Positions 32,031-41,520 of a DNA stretch of 42,737 nt are shown one piece after another (the stretch's first letter is position 1; each line of letters starts with the position of its first letter). This DNA comes from Chara braunii. Its lineage: Eukaryota; Streptophyta; Charophyceae; Charales; Characeae. The notes under the pieces are model-generated. The model worked only from the letters and a program-made list of their open reading frames with translations. It made no database searches and was not told the origin of the DNA. Both the position numbers and the translations under genes were made by a program. The stretch covers positions 15,340-58,076 of the forward strand of contig BFEA01000648.1 in the NCBI GenBank assembly GCA_003427395.1, in the 5' to 3' direction.

Positions 32031-32674
32031 TTTTTGTAGGCTATGAGTTTCTTTTCCAGCAAGGATGGGGCCTTGTATTGGCAGTTTAAACCCCCAGTAC
32101 TTGGCCCATACATTGGCCGTGGTGCTTCACCGTTAACGCGCCTTGTTGCTTCCCCGTTAACGCTGCGACATTTGAGTTTCGGGCCACCAGACCGCATTGG
32201 CTGGAGGCCGCTGCCAAAACAAAAACAAAAAAGTGCGCTGGTGGTTCGGTTAAACTTAGCGCGCATGGAGCTCAGAGGCTCGACTTTGATAGCTGGTCCG
32301 TGTACTTGCGGTTTAAGGGAGACGATCGAGAATCTCTTTGTCTCGACTTTTTGTCTTGTCCGAGAGCTAGGGGAATCCAGAGCTGGTGGGATGCATGTTG
32401 GAAATACACCGCCCACACAAAAGCATAGCCTTCCCACTAGAGGCGATTCATGTTGGGAATACACCGCCCGCACAAAAGCATGGCCTTCCCACTGGAGGCG
32501 TATGCTGGTGTGTAAAACACCACAAAGTCTCTTTTCACCCGTTCACATAAACATAGCACGGATAGCCGGTATTATGGTTTCTTGATACTCAAGCTATAAG
32601 TACATACACACATGATACAGTCCGTAAGGTAGATGGGAACTAACTTCCCCTTTTCCCCGCAGAGGGTCGTTAAA
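32031..32674. repeat. Spacer with imperfect palindrome and 55-bp direct repeat
   Basis: Around a central TTTAAA at about 32086, GGCCTTGTATTGGCAG and CCCCCAGTACTTGGCC are partly complementary. CATGTTGGAAATACACCGCC at 32394 and its near copy at 32449 start a 55-bp direct duplication (both contain CACAAAAGCAT and CCTTCCCACT). The 180-codon plus-strand ORF here spans the duplication and shows no domain. Confidence 0.6.
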
Positions 32675-33783
32675 TGTTACATCTTCGACGCCACACGGGT
32701 CCGGTCTTAGGGTTAGAGGGACATACTAGGGCCTAAAGGCCCGACCTTGGAGGCACTACAGGCCGTAAAGGCCTTACCTTGGACCAAACCCGACGGGCAG
32801 GCCCAAACGACATTACCGTTTGGGCCTGGCGGCGCTCTTGAGGCTGCCGCCCGCCGGTTGGGGCTGAACCGTCCATCTTTACGGTTCAGGGCACGGCCAG
32901 GCCTCGCAGCATTGAGGCCGGCCTCTGCCCCACCGGTACAAAAGTACCGGTCCAGCCTCAGTGAAGCCATCGACCTACCGGCATTCTACCGGTACGGTAT
33001 GGTACAGCGCGAAACAGCGCTGGCGCTAAGTTTAGCGCAAGAGCAGCGAGGAGCAAGGCAGCGCAGCATTAGCGCAGCAGCAGCGAGCGAGCAGCAGCAG
33101 GGGCGACTGAGTGTACCGGCGGCCATAGCCACCTGAGGTATCGGGAGTCGGAGGCCTCTCTCCTCCCTCCCCTCGCCAGTCCCCTCTCTATCTCTCTCTC
33201 CTCCTCGGCGCCCTCCTTCGTCTTCTTCTTCTTCTTCTTCAGATTGGAGACTTATACTAGTTGGACAGAGATCAGTGTTGGACTTCGGTGGTATGAGATT
33301 GTGGTACTTACCGGATTGGAGAATTGGAGATTGTTGAGGTTGATACTTAACGCATCACAGTTCAGACACCAGTTACATTTGGACTCTGTATCTCCGACAT
33401 TGGTGACTGATTGTCCTCGACATTTTGATCTTGTTGGATGACATTTTGGACTACCATATCGGTGACCTATCGTATTCTATCTCGGTGACCTACCGGTGCT
33501 GTCTACCCCCCCCACCTCCTTCGTCTCTCCTCCCACCTCTCATCTGTGTATGTGTGTACGGGATCTGGGCATCGTCCATGCTTGGCCCAGACCCCACCAT
33601 CTCACGATTGTATGTGTGTGGAGTGATTCTACGTGAGTTAGTCTATGTGAGTAAGTCTATGTGAGTCAGTCTATGTGAGTCAGTCTATGTGAGTCAGTCC
33701 GTTCATCAGACTTCCGGTGCATATATGCTTATCCTACATTGGTTGATCTTTGGTTCTGCCCATACTCATCGAAGTATGTAACA
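32675..33783 (+). repeat. 5' LTR (1,109 bp)
   Basis: Starts TGTTACATCTTCGACGCC and ends CGAAGTATGTAACA. The first third is packed with inverted repeats (32729-33038). It also holds a (TTC)n run at about 33221-33240 and five copies of a 14-bp phrase GTCTATGTGAGTCA at about 33640-33700, compared with two in the 3' LTR. No convincing TATA box or poly(A) signal could be placed. Confidence 0.95.
32729..33038 (+). other. Train of inverted repeats in the 5' LTR
   Basis: Successive stems are GGGCC/GGCCC (32729-32742), AGGCC/GGCCT (32760-32774), GCCCAAACG/CGTTTGGGC (32801-32825), GGCGGC/GCCGCC (32828-32851), GAACCGT/ACGGTTC (32866-32887), GCCTC/GAGGC (32901-32918), CCGGTAC-AAAA-GTACCGG (32933-32950) and GCGCTAA/TTAGCGC (33023-33038). 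All recur in the 3' LTR with small changes. There the fourth has GGCAGC/GCTGCC and the fifth gains a base pair, so pairing is mostly kept. The 129-codon ORF over this stretch is probably an accident of composition. Confidence 0.75.
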
Positions 33784-33787
33784 ATTT

Positions 33788-33799
33788 TGGTATTGGAGC
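33788..33799 (+). promoter_or_regulatory. Primer-binding site, tRNA-Met type
   Basis: TGGTATTGGAGC lies 4 bases after the 5' LTR. It matches the usual initiator-tRNA-Met-complementary TGGTATCAGAGC at 10 of 12 positions and would prime minus-strand cDNA synthesis. Confidence 0.8.
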
Positions 33800-34941
33800 A
33801 GACCATTTCACGGATCTGCTCACCAGGTAAGTCTGATTAGGAGGTAGATTGTTGTTTCAATCATCCGAATCAGCTCCGAATTACTATTTAGTTCAAAGTT
33901 GCAATTTTTCTTTTTTTCTTTTTTTCTTTTTCGGTATTCTACTTATTTCGGCATTGCCGTTTCAATTCGGTATTCGGACTTATAATTCGGATTTCTGTTT
34001 TCTTCCAGTATGCTGTTTATTTAGGTTCCGATTGATTGATACTCATCCGATAATCTGTTAGATTCGGATTTCCGATGTTAAAACGTATTAGGGTTGAATT
34101 AGTATCTTGTTGAAATCCGGCATTTTGATTTCCATTCAACATTCCATTTTGGCATTCTGTTGTAAATCCTATATTTCGTTCTCTTTTGGTATTTCCGTTG
34201 TCTTTCAGTATTGGGAATTAGGGTTATGAAATCTTTTTGGTTTTAGATCAACTTGGGGAATTCAAACGTTTTGGGGACCGTAAATCCGAAAATTCCGCCC
34301 ACACGCGGAAAATTAGGGTTGGGACCGAAATTTTCGCGAATTTTTTTTTCGTTCCCCTTGTTTGAGAAATTCCGAAAACGGGTTTAGGCCTTTAAAATCG
34401 GATTTTGACGGTGGAAATTCCCGAAATTTCACGTTTTTGAGAAATTCGAATGTTTTTCTCCTGATTTTTGTCCGAAATTTTTTTGGCAAACTAATCCGAC
34501 TCTGACCCTCAGCATTGCAACTTCCGGGTAGTTCACTAATTAACGGTGAACTCCCGGACTCAAAAAATGATCTCAAGGGATACCTGATCTTGCTAACAAT
34601 TCAAATTCGGTCATTATCATTATTGCAAATAATGTTTAATTGATTATCGTTACAAAATCATTCGTGCAATGATTGTTGATCGATTATCATTAAGAATTAT
34701 TCTTTCGTATTAATCATTAATTAAAATTATTGATTAAATAATTCGTTATTATTCTCCTTATTATGAATTTTCGAATTGTTTACGGAAAAAAATATTTTTT
34801 CTGTTTGATTAGGTGTCTTAGTCCATTCTTGGGACAGGGACTGTATGTTTATGGCTTGATCTGTTCTATCCTTGTGCCCACCCTCTCCCTCACACTGTTC
34901 TGCGATCCTCCGGACGACCCAGCCTTCAGCAACAGTTCCTG
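33800..34941 (+). other. Retroelement leader, no gene
   Basis: T-rich and AT-rich untranslated region between the primer-binding site and gag, with no convincing ORF. Short ORFs on both strands lack motifs. The AT-rich part at 34590-34760 contains several ATTAAT/ATTGATT words. Confidence 0.7.
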
Positions 34942-36441
34942 ATGCCAGCAGGGCCAGCCTCCGAACAACAGCCACGACGCAGCAAGCGGATCGCCAATCG
35001 CCAACAGCAACAGCAACAACAACCTCCAATTCCACAACCGCCACAGACCAGTACTCATATGGCGAATACGCCACACAGCGGATCATCATCCGAGGGTTCG
35101 ACAGCTAGTAATGCTGAACCTTTACCGGTCTGTCCGGTGCAAGGGTCGAATGAGCCCCTCCCGGACTTCATTCAGAGAATGCAGGACTATACAGCCGCAC
35201 TAACCCAGGTCAAGGAACAGCAAGAGGCTGCCGCAGCCGAAAGACTACGGCTAGCGGAGGAAGCTGTAGCACAAACCCGGCCTCAAGCCGAGGCAGACCG
35301 ATTGGCGATCGATCAGCTCAACGCCGGCAGCGCTGAACGTGTAAGTGCTAACCAAGCACAATGGGATGAGTTATGTCCCGGTACCCGGCAGCGAGCCGAC
35401 AACAGTACAGCAGGAGAGGCAAGACCTGGCAGATATTCTACTCCATACAATGCGCGCCGCCATTTGGAACAGCACCATGGGGGAGCTGCATTCCCAGTCC
35501 ACACTGCAACTGCAGCACGATCTGAGCCACAACGTGAAGATACTTGCAGCAGCTGTCAAGGTCGCAGACAACCAGCTGAAACAGCTAGATGCACGCATTG
35601 CTACCTTGGAGGCAAGGCCTCCCCAAGCAGCGCCAGGCTGCACGACAGATATGACAGACATGCCGAAGCAGCTCAATGGGCATCGATCATGTCGTCAATC
35701 TCATCGGCGATATAGGTGTTTTCAACCCACAAATGCACCATCACCGAACTCCACACGCACCTCACGTGGAAAGAGTTTGAGAAGCTATGGATCACCCGGT
35801 TCATGGTCCGCAACGTCGTGAAGGCGGCCATGAACGAGGTGTATACCTGCTCTCAAGGGAGTATGCCAACTCGAGACTGGACAACCAAGTGGCAAAAGAT
35901 AGTGACCACGCCAGGCTTCGATTTGACTTTTCCTAATCAACGATCCGAGTTCTTCTCGCGATCGTGCGCAGGATTGCGATCGACACTCAGTAACGAGTAC
36001 AACTATACCTCGTTCCAGGCTATCCTGGATCGCGCAAACTTGGTCATCCAAACGGACGACAAGGCTGCTAACGAGAAACAATCCCAGCCGCATTATGTGG
36101 CTAAGGAGGGCTATCAACGTCCCGCACATAACAATGTCGTGATTTCTGAAGAAACAGACGATCTCCACGCTGCAGCAGCATCCTCGAGTGATGGAGGAAT
36201 TGTAGCAGCGCTTCCGCCGAAGCGTCCCAAGAGAGTTCGGAAGAACAAGGCGACACAAGAGACGGCATCGACGGGAACAAGGCAGCAGCCATGGACAACA
36301 TACAAGATAACCAAGAAATTATATGACCTACGTCAATGGTACGGATATTGCCTATGGTGCAATGGTGTCACTCATGTGACCGCACAATGCCCCGGAAAGG
36401 GCAAGGCACGCGTACCCCGTCCAGCTAACTCGGGAAACTGA
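34942..36441 (+). pseudogene. gag: gag polyprotein (frameshifted)
   Basis: Gag forms the cytoplasmic particle that packages element RNA. The N-terminal part (from ATG 34942) is Gln/Pro-rich with a basic RRSKRIANRQ, followed by an Ala/Glu-rich coiled-coil-like stretch (KEQQEAAAAERLRLAEEA). The reading then moves to the second frame at about 35345-35660 (LKQLDARIATLEARP, also coiled-coil-like), to the third near 35690-35730 and back to the first. The core domain follows with TWKEFEKLWITRFMVRN and FNYTS-like YNYTSFQAILDRANLV. A canonical CCHC zinc knuckle, C-x2-C-x4-H-x4-C, sits at 36349-36390 (CLWCNGVTHVTAQC), and the frame ends at TGA 36439-36441. The frame changes make it a pseudogene. Confidence 0.85.
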
Positions 36442-36479
36442 GTTACGCAAGGAAAGGGGCGACGTCTCTCCTCACTCCG

Positions 36480-37586
36480 CCGGACCCGGTTGCCTTGCTA
36501 GCAATCGATATCACTACCGGGAAGCATGCGTTAGTCGCTGATTCTCGTGCTACGTACGAGGATTATGCCGCCCAGCTGGTACCACCATTAGACCAGTCGA
36601 GCCACGTGCATTAAGCTAGCGTATGCGCAGCCTGTACACCGTCGGCAAGAGATCCAGTCAGCTCGCCACTGACTTCCGAGGACTCGACGGCGTGGTCAAG
36701 ACTAGAGGAGATGAGAGAGGACTTCGCTTGGATATCTCTACCCTCGACCAGAACCTTGCCAGAACCCCATTGCAATGCCTTAATGGCACATCTACGCTCC
36801 TATTTGCACACTACAGTACCAGCTCCGTTGACGGACGACGGAGTACCGGTTGTCGATCTCCGCTCCTATCTTACGAAGATTGACCGCGAGTACGCCACCC
36901 AAAGGTACACCGAAACCGACGCGCCTTTGCTCTATATCCACATTCAAATCAGAAAGGCAACATGTAGTGCCTTGATTGATTGCGGAGCGTCTCGCAACTT
37001 TATGAGCCAAGCCTTTATGGCCCGCGCAGGCCTTGGCCCGCGCGTTCAAAGGAAGACGCAACCCACGCAAGTCACACTCGCAGACGGCCGCACGCAAAAG
37101 TCAATTCACCGATGTGTCGACGGCGTTCCGGTATACTTTGCGCCACTTGCGTACGAGCCGGTGTCTTTTGACATCCTCGACACCAAGTTCGACATGTTTC
37201 TAGGCATATCTTGGTTGCGTATCGCCGATCATCCGGTAAACTTTCATCACCGAACCGTTCACATCCGTGATCGAAACGGAGTGTTAGTCCCATGTACGGT
37301 TGCGACCCCTCACACTTCGATTGCTTGCCACGTGGTTTCCATTGCGAAAATTCGCAACCCCATTGCTCGGAATGACATCGAGGAGATGGGCCTTGTATTC
37401 TTGCATGCTCTCCTTCGCCGGACGGACCAGCCGCGTCACCGCCGGACCCACGCATTTCTCACCTCTTGGATGAATATAGAGACGTCTTCGAGGCTCCCAC
37501 CGGAACGGTTCCGAATCGGCCCATACGTCACGGGATCACTCTCGAGGCTGGCACCGTCCCTCCGCGTGGATGTATCTACCGCATGA
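36480..37586 (+). pseudogene. pol: Aspartic protease and pol N-terminal part
   Basis: Retroelement aspartic protease cleaves the gag-pol polyprotein. In the third frame the protein signal begins near 36480, has a TAA at 36612-36614, and then stays open from 36711. The catalytic loop is ALIDCGASRNFMSQAF, with the active Asp at 36978-36980. The usual D-S/T-G triad residue is Cys here, a variant found in some gypsy families. FDILDTKFDMFLGISWL is the second conserved region (hydrophobic-Gly). The frame then shifts to the second near 37450 ([21 protein letters not shown]) and to the first near 37590, two indels before the reverse transcriptase. Confidence 0.8.
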
Positions 37587-40392
37587 GCGAAGAGAACTCG
37601 AGGTGCTTCGCGCACAACTCGATGACCTTCTCGACAAGGCCTGGATTCGCCCTAGTTGCTCGCCATACGGTGCCCCTGTTCTCTTCATCCGGAAGAAGAA
37701 CAAAGATCTACGGTCATGCATCGATTATCGAAAACTTAACCCACAAACCGTAAAGAACGCCGGCCCTCTCCCTCGGATTGATGATCTTCTTGAGCGGTTA
37801 GGCGGCGCGACGTACTTCTCGAAGTTGGACTTGAAGTCAGGTTACCACCAGATTAAAATCCAGCCTCAAGACTGATACAAGACCGCGTTCAAGTCACGGT
37901 ACGGGCATTTTGAGTGGGTTGTCATGCCCTTTGGCATCACCAATGCCCCCGTGACTTTCCAAGCAGCGATGACGACTGAGTTTCGCGACTTGCTCGATCG
38001 CAGCGTCCTCATCAACCTTGATGACATCTTGGTTTACAATAGGACGTTGGACGAGCACATCGTACACCTTCTCGTTGTTCTGGATCATTTGCGACTAGCC
38101 AAGTACAAAGCGAATCTCGACAAGTGCGAATTCGCCAAGCAAGAGCTTGAGTACTTGGGTCATTTTGTCACGCCGAAAGACATTCATCCCTTAGCGGACA
38201 AGATCCAAGCCATCGTGGATTGGCCGGAACCCCGTTGCGCGACGGATGTACGCTCTTTCATGGGTTTGGCTGGATATTATCAGCGATTCGTCGAGTCATA
38301 CTCGAAAGTGGCTGCTCCTTTGTCGGGACGTCAGTCCCCGAAGGTGCCCTTCGAGTTCGACGACGCAGCCCGTGACGCGTTCACTACGTTGAAGGCAACA
38401 ATACAAGCCGCACCTACCCTCCGTATATATGACCCCACCCTTCCCACCCAAGTGACTACGGACGCTTCGAGATACGGTATTGGTGCGGTGTTGGAACAAT
38501 GTCACGAGGACGGTTGGCATCCGGTCGAGTACTTCTCCCAAAAGGTGCCTCTCGTCAACACTCTCGACGACGCTAGGAAGAAAGAGCTACTCGCGTTCGT
38601 CACCGTTCTCAAACGGTGGCGCCACTTTCTTCTCGGTCGTCGGCGTTTTAAATGGAATACGGACAACAATCCGTTGACCGTTTACAAAACGCAGGATACG
38701 ATCACTAGCACGATCGGTCGACGGATGTATTACAACGACCAGTTCGACTTTGACCCGTGCTACATTCCCGGTCCCGCCAATCGAGCTGCGGACGCCCTCT
38801 CATGACGGCCCGACTTTTGTGCCATTGTGACCACGGCATTCGACCTCGATCACGATCTGCAGCCGCATTTCGTCAAAGGCTACAAGTCCGATCCGACTTA
38901 CTCTACGCTTTACGCGGAGCTTTCATCGGATCACCCGTCGGCTAGCCACTATCGGATTTCCGACGGGTTCCTTCTCCTTCACANGAGAGGAAAGGACTTG
39001 TTAGTTGTGCCCCAAGATCGCATCTTACGGACTCGTCTTCTGGGCGAATTCCACGACGCATGACTTTCGGCACACCTTGGCGTGAACCGCACATTAGCAC
39101 GCCTCCGGCAGCGTTTTCACTGGCCCGACGTCCTTCATGACGTCACGAGGTACATTCAGTCATGTGCAGTTTGCCACCGTAACAAGGGTCGATCTCGAGT
39201 CCCCTTCAGCGAACTGAAACCGTTGCTGATTCCTCAGGCACCACGCCTCTCCATTGCTATGGACGTGACAGACCCGTTTCCCCGCGATCGCCACGGCCAT
39301 GACGGTATTCTCACGGTCGTTGACCGTTTGAGCAAGTATGCTCGCTTCCTTCCTTGCAAGTATCATGCTGCAGCTCNTGAGCTCGCACGACTCTTGCACA
39401 CCGGTTGGATTACCAACCAGGGTGTTCCGGAAGACATAGTGAGCGACCGAGATACTTGCTTCATGTTGGCCTTTTGGACTTCCCTCGTAGCTGAGTCCGG
39501 TACGACAATGAAGCCGAGCTCCGCTCGGCACCCGCAGACGGATGGTCAGACGGAGCGAGCGCACCAGACCGCTCAGATGATGTTGCGCACGCTCATCCGT
39601 CCCGACCAGAAAGATTGGGTTGACCGGCTTCCCGACATCGAATTCGCCTATAACACTTTGGTGCACCCGGCAATCTGCGTCACACCATTCGAGTTACATC
39701 ATGGTGGAGAGAAAGCACGGATCTTCGCTGATCTCCTTTTGCCACAGGCTGCCGACATAGACGTCCCTTGCTCTCCCGCTTCTGTTCGGAAGTACCGGGA
39801 CTTGCTGATCAAAGCCCGCACAAATATGCAAAAGGCTCAGATCCGCATGCAGCAGCCAGCTAACCGACGTCGACTTCCATGTCCTTTTCGCGAGGGAGAC
39901 CTTGTTTGGGTCCTCTCCGAGGAATTTGAGCTCGAGCAGGACGTTTCGCGCAAACTCCTTCCGAAATGGTTCGGACCATGGGAAGTCACTTCTGCCGTTG
40001 TAGACGACCCCGCAGGTCCTTCCTTTGTGGTCAACATTCTTCCGCACCTTCCAGTGCACCGGGTCTTCCACGCGTCGAAGCTGGCCATCTACAAGCCACC
40101 TTCCGCCGACGAGTTTCCCGGCCTTTGATCACAGGATCCGCCTTCTATGGACGGACATCAGGAAGTCGGCCGAGTCATCACGCATCGCAAGTATGGCAAC
40201 AAGCCAATGCAGTTCAAAGTCACATTCAAGCAATGTGCGCCTGATGACACTCGATGGATCTCCAGTACAGATTTGCAGACTTCTGCACCCCTCATCTTCG
40301 TCGACTATGAGAAGCGACACCTCGCTAAGGAAGCAGCTCGTCCCGCCCGACCCACCCCGGTATCGGACAGACAACTTCGCCCTCGCATGTAG
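37570..40392 (+). pseudogene. pol: pol: reverse transcriptase, RNase H, integrase and chromodomain with four TGA stops
   Basis: One frame runs through the whole stretch and is broken only by TGA at 37873, 38803, 39061 and 40126. Reverse transcriptase has [24 protein letters not shown] and MPFGITNAP. The catalytic motif is NLDD (codons 38014-38025) where YxDD is required. RNase H residues are TDAS (38461), KKEL (38584), NTDN (38662) and AADALS (38791). Integrase has an HHCC finger ending CAVCHRNK and Asp codons at 39262 and 39445 with Glu at 39553, which is exactly D,D-35-E spacing. GDLVWV and LLPKWFGPWEV mark its C-terminal domain. The last part (40147-40392: EVGRVITHRKYGNKPMQFKV, DDTRW) is chromodomain-like, typical of chromoviruses and used for targeting chromatin. 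Confidence 0.9.
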
Positions 40393-40401
40393 CTCGGTCT
40401 T

Positions 40402-40416
40402 TTAAGAGGGGGAGTG
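40402..40416 (+). promoter_or_regulatory. Polypurine tract
   Basis: AAGAGGGGGAGTG directly precedes the 3' LTR start at 40417. Such tracts prime plus-strand cDNA synthesis. Confidence 0.85.
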
Positions 40417-41515
40417 TGTTACATCTTCGACGCCACACGGGTCCTACCGGACCCGACTTAGGGTTAAGAGGGACATACTAGGGCCTAAAGGCCTGACCTT
40501 GGAGGCACTACAGGCCGTAAAGGCCTTACCTTGGACCAAACCCGACGGGCAGTTCCAAACGACATTACCGTTTGGGCCTGGCAGCGCTCTTGAGGCTGCC
40601 GCCCGCTAGTTGGGGCTGAACCGTCCATCTTGACGGTTCAGGGCACGACCAAGCCTCGCAGCATTGAGGCCGGCCTCTGCCCCACCGGTACAAAAGTACC
40701 GGTCCAACCTCAGTGAAGCCATCGACCTACAGGCATTCTACCGGTACGGTATGGTACAGCGCGAAACAGCGCTGGCGCTAAGTTTAGCGCAGGAGCAGCG
40801 AGGAGCAAGGCAGCGCAGCATTAGCGCAGCAGCAACGAGCGAACAGCAGCAGAGGCGACTGAGTGTACCGGCGGCCATAGCCACCTGAGGTATCGGGAGT
40901 CGGAGGCCTCTCTCCTCCCTCCCCTCGCCAGTCCCCTCTCTCTCTCTCTCTCCTCCTCGGCTCCCTCCTTCGTCTTCTTCTTCTTCTTCTTCTTCTTCTT
41001 CTTCTTCTTCTTCAGATTGGAGACTTATACTAGTTGGACAGAGATCAGTGTTGGACTTCAGTGGTATGAGACTGTGGTACTTACTGGATTGGAGACTTGG
41101 AGATTGTTGGGGTTGATACTTGGCGGCATCACAGTTCGGACACCGGTTACATTTGGACTCTGTATCTCCGACATTGGTGACTGATTGTCCCCGACATTTT
41201 GATCTTGTTGGATGACATTTTGGACTACCATATTGGTGACCTATCGGATCCTATCTCGGTGACCTACCGGTGTTGTCTACCTCCCCCACCTCCTTCGTCT
41301 CTCCTCCCACCTCTCATCTGTGTATGTGTGTACGGGATCTGGGCATCGTCCATGCTTGTGCCAGACCCCACCATCTCATGATTGAATGTGTGTGGAGTGA
41401 CTCTATGTGAGTCAGTCTATGTGAGTCAGTCCGTTTATCAGACTTCCGCTGCATATATGCTCATCCTACATTGGTTGATCTTTCGCTCTGCCCATACTCA
41501 TCGAAGTATGTAACA
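40417..41515 (+). repeat. 3' LTR (1,099 bp)
   Basis: Starts TGTTACATCTTCGACGCC and ends CGAAGTATGTAACA, collinear with the 5' LTR. Differences include extra sequence (TACCGGACCC) near 40445, a longer (TTC)n run at about 40974-41013, fewer 14-bp GTCTATGTGAGTCA units and scattered substitutions. The 129-codon ORF of the 5' LTR survives only as its last 74 codons here, which argues against selection for that protein. Confidence 0.95.
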
Positions 41516-41520
41516 TTAGA

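Larger units (their letters stand above)
32675..41515 (+). mobile_element. Ty3/gypsy chromovirus-type LTR retrotransposon, complete structure, inactive
   Basis: An 8.84-kb element with long terminal repeats at both ends (TGTTAC...GTAACA), a primer-binding site, gag, protease, reverse transcriptase, RNase H, integrase, a chromodomain and a polypurine tract, in the order of Ty3/gypsy. The flanking five bases are TTAAA on the left (32670-32674) and TTAGA on the right (41516-41520), a target duplication with one later change. The coding region is disrupted by frameshifts in gag and at the start of pol, and by four TGA stops in pol. The LTRs differ by substitutions and microsatellite length, so the insertion is not recent. 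Two single N bases lie at 38984 and 39377. Confidence 0.95.

Noticed and set aside
34727-35089. Minus-strand ORFs opposite gag
   Set aside because: They are complements of the Gln/Ala-rich gag coding sequence and have no independent support.
37570-40392. Reading the TGA codons in pol as recoded sense codons or a variant genetic code
   Set aside because: The element also has frameshifts in gag and pol and a changed catalytic motif, so ordinary decay explains the stops. The plastid and nuclease remnants carry TAG and TGA stops too.
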